Shown here: positions 31,977-39,524 of the stretch, piece by piece
Layout: each line of letters opens with the position of its first letter
How positions within the stretch are numbered: the first letter of the stretch is position 1
NCBI GenBank assembly: GCA_022791195.1
Contig: JAAVYP010000058.1
Coordinates: forward strand, 1 to 61,688
DNA: 61,688 bases
Reading direction: 5' to 3'
Origin: Clostridiales bacterium
Lineage (GTDB): Bacteria > Bacillota > Clostridia > Oscillospirales > CAG-272
Notes under the pieces: generated by a model
What the model saw: only the letters and a program-made list of their open reading frames with translations
The model's database searches: none
Told to the model about the DNA's origin: nothing
Program-made: the position numbers and the translations under genes

Positions 31977-33008
31977 TTATGCGTCTTTGACAAGGGCGGC
32001 AAAGGTTTTGGCAAAGGCTTTGGCCGCTTCCTTGGCTTCGGTCAGAGTGTTGGCGCAGGTGCCCACCTCGACGAGCAGCGACCCGGGCGCATATTGCTGA
32101 TTGAAACTGGCCGTGCGGATGTTGATCGGTCGAGCGAAGCTTTCGTGATAGGTGATTAAGCGGCTTTGCAGCTGGGCGGCTACGGTCAAGTTGGTTTGCC
32201 AGTTCGGATGATCGGCTCCGCCTTTATCGGTGCCAACCACCAGCATGACCTGTGCCAGACTGCTGCCATGTACGTTTGTCACAGGCTTTGCCATGCTTCC
32301 GTCCGCCAGCTGAATGGCGTCGCGGTGCACGTCCAGCACATATTGAATGGATGGGTATTCGTTTAAATAGCTTTTGATGCTGTCGCAGGAGAGGCTGTAA
32401 GAGGCGTTATAGGATTTTTCGTCATGCATGGTTTCGCAGTGAACGGCGGGCACCCCACTGGCGCTCAGTGTTTGCACAATGACTTCGCCGACGGCCAGCA
32501 TGTTTTTTTCAGGATCGCTTGAGCGGGTATCATATACGCAATCAGAGCCCTCTTCTGCATAGCTTTCGGTTGCGTGTGTATGTAAAACCAACACCAAGGG
32601 GTCTTCGCCGTTTCCTGGCTGTATGGGATACGGCGCGCTTAAAAGTTCTTTGGTGTTCGGTTTGAAATCAGTTTCGTTTTTATAAAACAGATCGCCGCTG
32701 CCGTCGGCAAGCGATAGATCGACGGGGACGATTTTGTAGCCGTCCCCATCGCTTGGCAGTGTTTCTTCCGGTTCGGGTTCGGCTGTATCCGGCGCAGGGG
32801 CCGGTGTGGGGTCTGTGTCGGCCGGCGGAGCCGCTGTTTCCTGGGGCGGACTTAGCGCGCAGGCGGCCGCAAAGACGCCGTAAACAGAGTCCTCGTTCAA
32901 AACGGGGACGGCGCGCATACCTACCGACAGAATCGCGGTAATGATAAATAACATTGAACAAACGGCTTTGAAGCCAGCAAACAGGGTAATACTTTTTTTC
33001 TTTTCCAC
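31977..33008 (-). CDS. spoIIP: Stage II sporulation protein P
   Basis: Peptidoglycan amidase/endopeptidase that, with SpoIID and SpoIIM, thins the septal wall during engulfment. 343 residues with an N-terminal membrane anchor (about 6-30), a Pro/Glu/Ala-rich linker and the SpoIIP domain: LVLHTHATESY, VLDVHRDA and VEVGTCANTLTEA carry the expected metal and active-site His and Glu residues. The start is a GTG at 33008 with a weak ribosome binding site. It follows gpr by 79 bp, as in Bacillus. Confidence 0.92.
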   Translation of the reverse strand: MEKKKSITLFAGFKAVCSMLFIITAILSVGMRAVPVLNEDSVYGVFAAACALSPPQETAAPPADTDPTPAPAPDTAEPEPEETLPSDGDGYKIVPVDLSLADGSGDLFYKNETDFKPNTKELLSAPYPIQPGNGEDPLVLVLHTHATESYAEEGSDCVYDTRSSDPEKNMLAVGEVIVQTLSASGVPAVHCETMHDEKSYNASYSLSCDSIKSYLNEYPSIQYVLDVHRDAIQLADGSMAKPVTNVHGSSLAQVMLVVGTDKGGADHPNWQTNLTVAAQLQSRLITYHESFARPINIRTASFNQQYAPGSLLVEVGTCANTLTEAKEAAKAFAKTFAALVKDA

Positions 33009-33087
33009 GATGGAGAACCACGCCTTTCTTTCATATCTTGCTCAGGGAAGCTTGTCTTTGGTAAATTATACGAGAGGCTCGTCCTGA

Positions 33088-33972
33088 TTATTCCGCCAGC
33101 AAGGTGTGGTTAATGGCTTCGGCGATGACGTGAGCCATTTTATTGACAACGACATCGCTCTCGTTTAAAGAAACAAAAAAGTTTTTTCCATTGTCTAAAA
33201 TTTCAGTGAGCTTGGGACTGACTTTTGCGCCCGCCTCGTCCAGTGCGTCATAAACTAATGTGGCGCTTGAGACCACAGTGGGAACGCCAATGGCAATGAC
33301 CGGCACGTTCATGGTTTCTTTTGAAATTTCCCGGCGCTTTTGGCCAATGCCGCTGCCGGGCCGCACGCCTGTATCAGTCATTTGGACGGTGGTGGCCAGC
33401 CGAGACGCATTGCGGGCGGCCAGCGCGTCTACCGCGATAATGAGAGAGGGCTTCACGGTTTTCACGACGCTGCCGATAATTTCGGCTGTCTCAACGCCTG
33501 TTTGCCCGACAACCCCGGCGTTGATAGCCGAAATATCATAAGCGCCCATCTGATTGTAAAGGGCGGGGTCTTCTTCTTTGATGTGCCGGGTTACGGTGAC
33601 GCCGTCGATGGTCAAAGGCCCGATAGCATCCGGCGTAACATTTCGGTTGCCAAGACCGCATACCAGCACGCTGTCGATTGTTTTGCAGACCGAGTGCATC
33701 AGATCGTTCAGATTCGCGGCAATCAGTTTAATCGCATGTAAAGAGACGTCGTATTCTTGTTCCCAGAGACGTCCGGTGTCAATGGTGATATAGGACCCTA
33801 TCGGCTTGCCAAGTGCTTTTTCTCCGTCTTGGCTGGTAATGCGCAGATCGGTAATTTTCAGGCCGTCCGCATCGTATTCGTTGTAGCTGACACCGTTTGC
33901 GATGACCGAATCTGTCCGTTCGTAGGCCTCGCAGGCAAGGTCTGTGTAAATATAGCTGGCTGTTCTGTTCAT
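33088..33972 (-). CDS. gpr: Germination protease GPR
   Basis: Aspartic-type protease that degrades small acid-soluble spore proteins on germination. 294 residues, shorter than the ~370 of Bacillus. YTDLACEAYE at 10-19 matches the self-processing site region of the zymogen. VCGLGNRNVTPDAIGPL and VTRHIKEEDPALY are conserved GPR segments, and IIAVDALAAR contains a conserved Asp. AAGGAG precedes the start. Confidence 0.95.
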   Translation of the reverse strand: MNRTASYIYTDLACEAYERTDSVIANGVSYNEYDADGLKITDLRITSQDGEKALGKPIGSYITIDTGRLWEQEYDVSLHAIKLIAANLNDLMHSVCKTIDSVLVCGLGNRNVTPDAIGPLTIDGVTVTRHIKEEDPALYNQMGAYDISAINAGVVGQTGVETAEIIGSVVKTVKPSLIIAVDALAARNASRLATTVQMTDTGVRPGSGIGQKRREISKETMNVPVIAIGVPTVVSSATLVYDALDEAGAKVSPKLTEILDNGKNFFVSLNESDVVVNKMAHVIAEAINHTLLAE

Positions 33973-34101
33973 ACAGTACGCTCCTTTTTTTTGTTTTATT
34001 ATGAGGCGGTTCTTTCGGCGTTATGCAATGCGCACAAAATAAGAGAAAAAATTTGCATTTGGCTTAGATTTGTTAACTATTTTCTTTTTCATAAATTTTC
34101 C

Positions 34102-34130
34102 TTGCGAAAAACATAGTTTAGTGTTATACT
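34102..34130 (+). promoter_or_regulatory. Promoter of the OppA-type lipoprotein gene
   Basis: -35 TTGCGA (34102-34107), 17-bp spacer, -10 TATACT (34125-34130). It predicts an unusually long leader of about 185 nt. Confidence 0.65.
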
Positions 34131-34136
34131 ATTACA

Positions 34137-34321
34137 TGAGTTGACGAATGCGAAAATACACTTTGCATTTTCGCGGTGTACGATTGCCTGTTTTTCCGGC
34201 GTTTTCATGCGTTTTGGGGTTTTGTACGGGCAAAGACAGGACGTCTCGGAAAGTTCGGTTGTTCGCGGGGCGGTTTCTGTTTTATATTTCGATCTGATTT
34301 CGGAAAGGAATGAATATTCTA
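34137..34321 (+). other. Long 5' leader of the OppA-type gene
   Basis: About 185 nt without coding potential. It opens with a GCGAAAAT/ATTTTCGC hairpin (34152-34176). Further on, CCTGT and ACAGG can close a large loop around a T/G-rich segment. No known riboswitch motif was recognised. It accounts for most of the 349-bp gap after gpr. Confidence 0.45.
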
Positions 34322-36205
34322 ATGAAAAAATTGTTGCTTTTTGTTCTTTGCGTTCTTATGGTGGCGTCAGTTTTTACCGGCTGCGGCGGTTCTGGCGATA
34401 AGGGCGCTACGATCCCTGTTTATTTTTCGGATGAAATATTGAATTTCGATCCTGCATTTGCCTATACGGATGATGCGGCGGCGAAAATTATGCCTCTGCT
34501 GTACGAGGGATTAACCCGGATTGACGATGCGGGAAAGGTGCAGAAAGCGCTGATTGACAGCTATACTTATAAGCAGCAAGACGATGGCACATATATGATG
34601 GAGATCACCTTGAAGGAATCGTATTGGAACGATGGTATTTCGGTATCTGCCAATGATTTTGTCTATGCGTTTAAACGGATCATGGATCCTGAATTTTCCA
34701 GCGAAGCAGCTTGTCTGCTCTATGATTTAAAGGATGCAAGAGATGTTAAGGCGGGCACTAAATCGATTGATGATTTAGGCGTTCGCAGTGCCGATAAATC
34801 AATTCTGCAATTTATTTTCAGTCAGGATATTGATATGGATGCTTGGCTTGAAACGCTGGCCAGCCCTGCGCTGGTACCGCTGCGCGAGCAGATTGTGACT
34901 GCGTTAAAGCCGCAGGATATTGTCTATGAAGAGCAGACGAATAATAACGGCGAAACAACCAACGTCATTACAGAATACGATATTTCGGCCTATGCATGGA
35001 GCACCGATGCACAAAACCTTGTGACGAATGGCCCGTTTACCGTGAAATCACATACCAGACCTTCGCGCAGTGAAAACGGCGAGATGGTCTTAGAGCGGAA
35101 TAACTATTATCACAGAGATCCCTATGGCCGAGAGAAGATCAGCAAATATGTAACTCCTTACCGCATTAAGATTGTATATGCTTCCAATGAAGTTAAATCG
35201 AATTACACCCTTGGCGAAGGAGAATCGCAGGTGAATTTGCGCCAGTTAGTGGCCTTGGCCTCGATGAATGCGGATAACGAGGACGAAAAAATCGTGTTTG
35301 ATTCAGACCTTTCGCTGGTGCCTGCATCAAAAGCAAGCAAGGTGAAAACGGTTGATATGCTGACACAGCATGTTTATTATTTTAATACCAAGAATGAAAC
35401 CTTGTCTAAACCAGAGGTGCGCGCTGCCCTTTCTTTGGCGGTGGACCGGGAAGCAATTTGTGAAATTGTGAACTATACCGTACCGGCGAAAGGCTTTGTG
35501 CAGACAGGTATCTATAAAGATGGCAAACGCAAGTCCGAGTACCGCGAGAGTTATGATGATCTGATTGCGGCAAACGGCAATATGGATGAAGCGCGTTCCA
35601 TGCTGCGCAGTGCGGGCGTGACGCGTGGTTCCTTCACTCTTTCCTGCCGCGACAGCGAGGTAGAAACCGCCGTCGCTGAATACGTGAAGAGTGTGTGGGA
35701 AGAGCTTGGCTTTACGGTGACAATCCGCAAGCTTGGCATGAACAACAACGGTATTGAAAGCACCGAGCAGACAAAGTTCTATTCACTTTATCGTGATGAA
35801 CTCGTCAATGCTTATGTAAAAGGCGATTTTGATGTGATCGCTATTGACTATACCGCGACAAGCACATATGCATTCGGTGCGCTGGCGCCCTTTGCGGCTG
35901 GCTTTACCGGTCAGGCTATCGATTTGAGGGAGCGTTCATTAAATGAAAATTATGATGTGAACATTCCGCATATCACAGGCTGGCAGAACAATCGTTATGA
36001 CGAGTTGATTGAGCAAGCATTTGCTGAAAAAGATTTGGCTGCACGGAGCGATTTACTTTATCAGGCAGAGACGATTTTGATGGAAGAAATGCCGGTTATG
36101 CCTTTGTTCCAATATCAAAATGCTTACAGCAAGACTGGTGCACTGTCAAAGCTGAGTACCGACTATTATGGCGCGGTTCTGTTTACAAAGGCGAAACTGA
36201 AGTAA
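34322..36205 (+). CDS. Peptide ABC transporter substrate-binding lipoprotein (OppA family)
   Basis: Family 5 extracellular solute-binding protein, 627 residues, with a signal peptide and lipobox TGCG at about 19-22. Family marks are FDPAFAYTDDAAAKIMPLLYEGL, FVYAFKRIMDP and RAALSLAVDREAI. The family binds oligopeptides (sometimes other ligands) for uptake, but no opp permease or ATPase gene is adjacent. An ATG at 34310 is also in frame but abuts the AAAGGA site, so 34322 is preferred. Confidence 0.88.
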   Translation: MKKLLLFVLCVLMVASVFTGCGGSGDKGATIPVYFSDEILNFDPAFAYTDDAAAKIMPLLYEGLTRIDDAGKVQKALIDSYTYKQQDDGTYMMEITLKESYWNDGISVSANDFVYAFKRIMDPEFSSEAACLLYDLKDARDVKAGTKSIDDLGVRSADKSILQFIFSQDIDMDAWLETLASPALVPLREQIVTALKPQDIVYEEQTNNNGETTNVITEYDISAYAWSTDAQNLVTNGPFTVKSHTRPSRSENGEMVLERNNYYHRDPYGREKISKYVTPYRIKIVYASNEVKSNYTLGEGESQVNLRQLVALASMNADNEDEKIVFDSDLSLVPASKASKVKTVDMLTQHVYYFNTKNETLSKPEVRAALSLAVDREAICEIVNYTVPAKGFVQTGIYKDGKRKSEYRESYDDLIAANGNMDEARSMLRSAGVTRGSFTLSCRDSEVETAVAEYVKSVWEELGFTVTIRKLGMNNNGIESTEQTKFYSLYRDELVNAYVKGDFDVIAIDYTATSTYAFGALAPFAAGFTGQAIDLRERSLNENYDVNIPHITGWQNNRYDELIEQAFAEKDLAARSDLLYQAETILMEEMPVMPLFQYQNAYSKTGALSKLSTDYYGAVLFTKAKLK

Positions 36206-36260
36206 AGCGCCCTGCCGCTGGTTTGAGCTCAATAAGCTGAATAGGTAACAATGTTATTTT

Positions 36261-36286
36261 CGGGCGGTCGTTGACCGCCCGATTTT
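36261..36286 (+). terminator. Terminator after the OppA-type gene
   Basis: CGGGCGGTC-gtt-GACCGCCCG then ATTTT. Confidence 0.88.
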
Positions 36287-36340
36287 ACATTATTACCGGT
36301 TGGCCGGTGCTTGCAATTTACGGGAGAAAGGATTTTTAGA

Positions 36341-36901
36341 ATGGCAGATTTAAATAACAAAAATGATATCAAGATATTTATTTTATATATACTCCGGCAT
36401 GTGGGCTATGCGCTGCATTATGCAACCATTATTGATTTGGTGCTGGGGGACGGCGCCGTTAAATATTTTGATTTTGTAGAGTGCTTTGGCGAATTAGTCG
36501 AAGCGGGCAATATTCAAAGATGTGATGATAAGGCCGAGGGCGAATATAAGGTTGATGAGGATTTTGTGATTACAAAGCAGGGGGCCTCAGTGGCGGATAC
36601 GCTGGCCACGGATTTAGCCACCTATATACGAGACAAAAGCTTAAAGCGGGCGCTGCAGTATCTCTCTTTCAAAAGAGACGGAACAAAAGTCAAACTTGAT
36701 ATTAAGCCTTTATATGATGGCCGCAGCCGAATTTCTTTTGGTTTTGAACGGAACGAAGAATCATTTTTCTTGCTTGACTTGATTTCTGACAACGAAAAGC
36801 AAACCGAGAGAATAAGGCAGAATTTGGATATGAATCCTGAAAATGTGTATAAAAGTATTCTTTCAATTCTTTCGGGTGATGCTGACTATTTGTTTCAGTA
36901 A
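36341..36901 (+). CDS. DUF4364 family protein
   Basis: 186 residues. The N-terminal half (IKIFILYILRHVGYALHYATI, then GNIQRCDDKAEGEYKVDE) looks like a winged-helix DNA-binding domain, and the C-terminal half is alpha/beta (SRISFGFERNEESFFLLDL). It matches DUF4364, a family common in Clostridia and thought to be regulatory. The start at 36341 follows GAAAGGA. It is preceded by a terminator and followed by the promoter of the sigma factor, so it is monocistronic. Confidence 0.8.
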   Translation: MADLNNKNDIKIFILYILRHVGYALHYATIIDLVLGDGAVKYFDFVECFGELVEAGNIQRCDDKAEGEYKVDEDFVITKQGASVADTLATDLATYIRDKSLKRALQYLSFKRDGTKVKLDIKPLYDGRSRISFGFERNEESFFLLDLISDNEKQTERIRQNLDMNPENVYKSILSILSGDADYLFQ

Positions 36902-37002
36902 ATATGTGAAAATCACATCAAAGGGTTAAACTAAAAATAAAGAGACTTCCCTATTTTTTGATAAAATTCATAAAAATATTTTAAGTTTTATAGGTAAAAC
37001 TA

Positions 37003-37031
37003 TTGACATTCTATAAATTGTAGATTATAAT
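37003..37031 (+). promoter_or_regulatory. Consensus promoter of the small sigma factor gene
   Basis: TTGACA (37003-37008), 17-bp spacer, TATAAT (37026-37031): perfect match to the vegetative consensus. Confidence 0.85.
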
Positions 37032-37055
37032 GAACACTGTGTAGGAGTATTTTTT

Positions 37056-37589
37056 GTGGAAGAAGACCTTTTGGAAATAATTCAAAAAGCAAAAAAAGGC
37101 AATGAAGAGGCTTTGTCCATGTTGCTTTCGCTGTATCAGCCGATGATTCGCCATGCTGTTTCTTTCTATTTTTCCGGGCTGGCCGAAGCAGGTTTTTCTT
37201 TAGAAGATTTGCAGCAAGAAGGGGCTGTGGCTTTGTTTCGGGCTGTGGAAAAATATGATGCCAAACGGGGCGTGTCTTTCGGTGCCTTTGCCAAAAAATG
37301 TGTACGAAATCGCTTGATTTCCATTTATCGTGCAACCCACAAAAAAGAGAAAAAGACAAAAAAGGCGTTGGGTGAAGTGCCGGTCATGCCGCCTGTTTTG
37401 AGTGATGGCGCAGAATGGATAAACATGCTCGAAAGCAAGCTGACCGCGTATGAAAGACAGATTTGGTCGTTTTATTCGCAAGGTTATAAACCGCGGGAGA
37501 TTGCTAAGCTTGCCGGGCGGGATGTAAAAAGTGTTTATAACAGCCTTTGCCGGATCAGGGCGAAAGCGAGCGAGCTTGAACGGCCGTAA
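37056..37589 (+). CDS. Sigma-70 family factor, SigH-like
   Basis: 177 residues. Region 2 (DLQQEGAVALFRAVEKYDAKRGVSFGAFAKKCVRNRLI, about 49-89, written here as one continuous domain) carries the typical promoter-melting segment, and region 4 (YERQIWSFYSQGYKPREIAKLAG) is at about 130-170. The layout is that of SigH/Sig-30 proteins rather than ECF factors with a membrane partner. The start is a GTG at 37056, 8 bases after TAGGAG. No anti-sigma gene is adjacent. Confidence 0.85.
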   Translation: MEEDLLEIIQKAKKGNEEALSMLLSLYQPMIRHAVSFYFSGLAEAGFSLEDLQQEGAVALFRAVEKYDAKRGVSFGAFAKKCVRNRLISIYRATHKKEKKTKKALGEVPVMPPVLSDGAEWINMLESKLTAYERQIWSFYSQGYKPREIAKLAGRDVKSVYNSLCRIRAKASELERP

Positions 37590-37670
37590 AGAGACGCTGA
37601 TGGATGATTTTTCTCCTCTATGAAATGTTTTTATTGATTGGCCAGCAGGGCCGGTTGGTAAAGGATATAT

Positions 37671-37730
37671 GCTTCAGTAGCTTAAAGAGAGCGTTGTTGA
37701 AAAGGTGATGGTGTGAATCCATTCTGAGGC
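37671..37730 (+). ncRNA. tRNA-like element without anticodon arm
   Basis: 60 nt. The acceptor-like stem GCTTCAG/CTGAGGC (37671-37677 with 37724-37730) is stacked directly on a T-arm-like stem GATGG-TGTGAAT-CCATT (37707-37723). A D-arm-like GCTT/GAGC stem starts at 37680. Only about 14 nt lie where the anticodon arm should be. It lies 34 bp before the zinc-ribbon gene, in its probable leader. Confidence 0.45.
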
Positions 37731-37764
37731 AAAAAATCAACCACGATAGATGAGGTAACAAGAG

Positions 37765-38043
37765 ATGTTCGAAGACAAGACCCTAACATGTGTTGAGTGC
37801 GGAAACGAGTTTGTTTTTTCAGCAGGAGAGCAGGAGTTCTATGCTGATAAAGGTTATCAGAATGAACCAAAAAGATGCAAAGACTGCCGCACAGCCAGAA
37901 AAAATGCTGCAAAACCGGCCAGAGAGTTTTTTGTAGGTGTATGCTCTAACTGCGGCGGTGAGGCGAAGGTGCCTTTTCAGCCGACTGATGACAGACCGAT
38001 CTATTGCAGCGCATGCTTTGAAGAACTTCGCGGTCAAAACTAA
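37765..38043 (+). CDS. Zinc-ribbon domain protein
   Basis: 92 residues with two zinc-binding pairs: CVECG (9-13) with CKDC (about 38-41), and CSNCGG (about 60) with CSAC (about 82), the CxxC-x17-CxxC pattern of the probable zinc-ribbon family. The family is small, cytoplasmic and of unknown role, probably nucleic-acid related. GAGGTAACAAG precedes the ATG. Confidence 0.85.
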   Translation: MFEDKTLTCVECGNEFVFSAGEQEFYADKGYQNEPKRCKDCRTARKNAAKPAREFFVGVCSNCGGEAKVPFQPTDDRPIYCSACFEELRGQN

Positions 38044-38179
38044 TTTTATAAGTGGTTTACGAGCCGTATCAAAAATCATTTGTTTAGGGTTCTCTTTGTT
38101 CGGTGTGTTTTTTAGCACAGCTTTTGTTAAAGGGGATAAAAACACTTTGATGAGCATGCTTTATAAAGCTTGACTTTAT

Positions 38180-38215
38180 AAAAGAACGGATTGCTTGCAG
38201 CAGTCCGTTCTTTTT
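38180..38215 (+). terminator. Terminator after the zinc-ribbon gene
   Basis: AAAAGAACGGATTGC with GCAGTCCGTTCTTTT, one G-T pair, then T. Confidence 0.85.
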
Positions 38216-38328
38216 GTGTTGAATGCGCGGAATCGGCAGATGGCTTTTGCTTATAGCGGAACATGTTTTTAGTTTGATTGGGCTGTGCTTTTTGTTGGTG
38301 CGGAATTTCAAAATTTTTACTCTCTCTG

Positions 38329-38357
38329 TGTACAAAAAATAGTATGTGTGGTATAAT
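38329..38357 (+). promoter_or_regulatory. Promoter directly at the rlmB leader repeat
   Basis: -35 TGTACA (38329-38334), 17-bp spacer, extended -10 TGGTATAAT (TATAAT at 38352-38357). The first repeat hairpin starts at the next base (38358). Confidence 0.6.
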
Positions 38358-38590
38358 AGAAGCAAATTAACGATTTGCTTCTAAAATTTAACTGAACGTG
38401 CATTTGCACGTTCTGCCAGTAATACCGGCATCGTTAAATTTCAAGGTAGTGGAAACTTTGTGGTATAAAAAAAGCAAATTAACGATTCGTCAAGCAAATC
38501 AAAGATGAAGCTTGAAAAGTTTGTCTTTTCACTTTTACAAGTGAAATTTCGGTAGCGCTGAAACCGTCGGTGCACTTAGATTTTGTGATG
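38358..38590 (+). repeat. Two structured repeat units in the rlmB leader
   Basis: Unit 1: H0 AGAAGCAAAT/ATTTGCTTCT (10 bp, 38358-38382), outer stem AATTTAAC/GTTAAATT (38385-38392 with 38433-38440), inner CGTGC/GCACG and TGCC/GGCA. A second TGTGGTATAA follows at about 38459. Unit 2 is of the polA type: AGTTTGTCTT, hairpin TTCACTT/AAGTGAA, then TTTCGG. The rest of the 693-bp gap between the zinc-ribbon gene and rlmB holds no gene I can support. Confidence 0.75.
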
Positions 38591-38736
38591 CAGATAAACG
38601 AATCCGCCCTGCCGGCATACATATATGGCGGAGCAAAGATTTTTTAGAAATAAGAATATGATTGAAATAGGGAGTCAGTTCGATTGCCAAGGCAGCAATC
38701 GAATTGATCAAAGAGAAAAATAAAGTTAGAGTGTAG

Positions 38737-39510
38737 ATGAAAGAATATTCAGAATACGAAGAGCGGTCCTGCGAACCGAATGAAAATACAGTGGCGGGCA
38801 TTAACGCAGTGACCGAATTATTAAGAAGCGAACGCAGCGTGGACAAGCTGTTTATTGCTTCCAAAACAAAAGACACGGCGTATGTATCCATTATACAGTT
38901 AGCAAAAGAGAAAGGCATTCCTTTTTTTCGCGCTGAGAAGGGAAAACTTGACGCATTGGCGCCGGGTGTGAATCACCAGGGGGTTGTTGCGTTAGCCGCA
39001 GGGATTCAGTATGTCTCGATTGAGGATATTTTGGCGATTGCCCAGGCAAAAAAAGAAGCGCCTTTTATTCTCATTGCCGATAAAATAAATGATCCGCATA
39101 ATTTGGGCGCCATGATTCGCTGTGCAGAGGGCGCCGGTGTGCATGGTATTATTATTCCGAAACGGCATGGCGTGGGGATCACGCCGGTTGTCAGCAAAAG
39201 TTCGGCGGGTGCTGTTTCGCATATGGCCATCGCGAAGGTGACAAATTTGTCGTCTGCCATTGACAAATTGAAAGACAACGGCGTTTGGATTTATGGGGCC
39301 GAGGCAGACGGTACGTCGCTGTATCAAAATGATCTGGCCGGGCCTGCCGCGTTTGTGCTTGGCAGCGAGGGCGCAGGAATTTCGCAGAAAATTAAAGAAA
39401 AGTGTGATTTTTTGCTTTCGATACCCATGTATGGCAGAGTTAATTCTTTTAATGTATCAACAGCTGCTGCGGTCATATTATGTGAAGCAGCACGTCAAAG
39501 AAACAACTGA
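38737..39510 (+). CDS. rlmB: 23S rRNA 2'-O-methyltransferase, TrmH/RlmB type (SpoU)
   Basis: SPOUT-class RNA methyltransferase, 257 residues. The N-terminal substrate-binding domain (VAGINAVTELLRSERSVDKLF, then VNHQGVVALAA) precedes the SpoU catalytic domain with knotted-fold motifs DKINDPHNLGAMIRCAEG, VLGSEGAGIS and IPMYGRVNSFNVSTAAAV. It most probably methylates G2251 of 23S rRNA; other RNA targets cannot be excluded. The ribosome binding site is weak. It is followed 14 bp later by the large membrane protein gene. Confidence 0.9.
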   Translation: MKEYSEYEERSCEPNENTVAGINAVTELLRSERSVDKLFIASKTKDTAYVSIIQLAKEKGIPFFRAEKGKLDALAPGVNHQGVVALAAGIQYVSIEDILAIAQAKKEAPFILIADKINDPHNLGAMIRCAEGAGVHGIIIPKRHGVGITPVVSKSSAGAVSHMAIAKVTNLSSAIDKLKDNGVWIYGAEADGTSLYQNDLAGPAAFVLGSEGAGISQKIKEKCDFLLSIPMYGRVNSFNVSTAAAVILCEAARQRNN

Positions 39511-39524
39511 ACGGAGCAGATCTT

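Noticed and set aside
37671-37730. A genuine tRNA gene
   Set aside because: There is no anticodon arm, and the length is 60 nt instead of ~75; kept only as a tRNA-like element.
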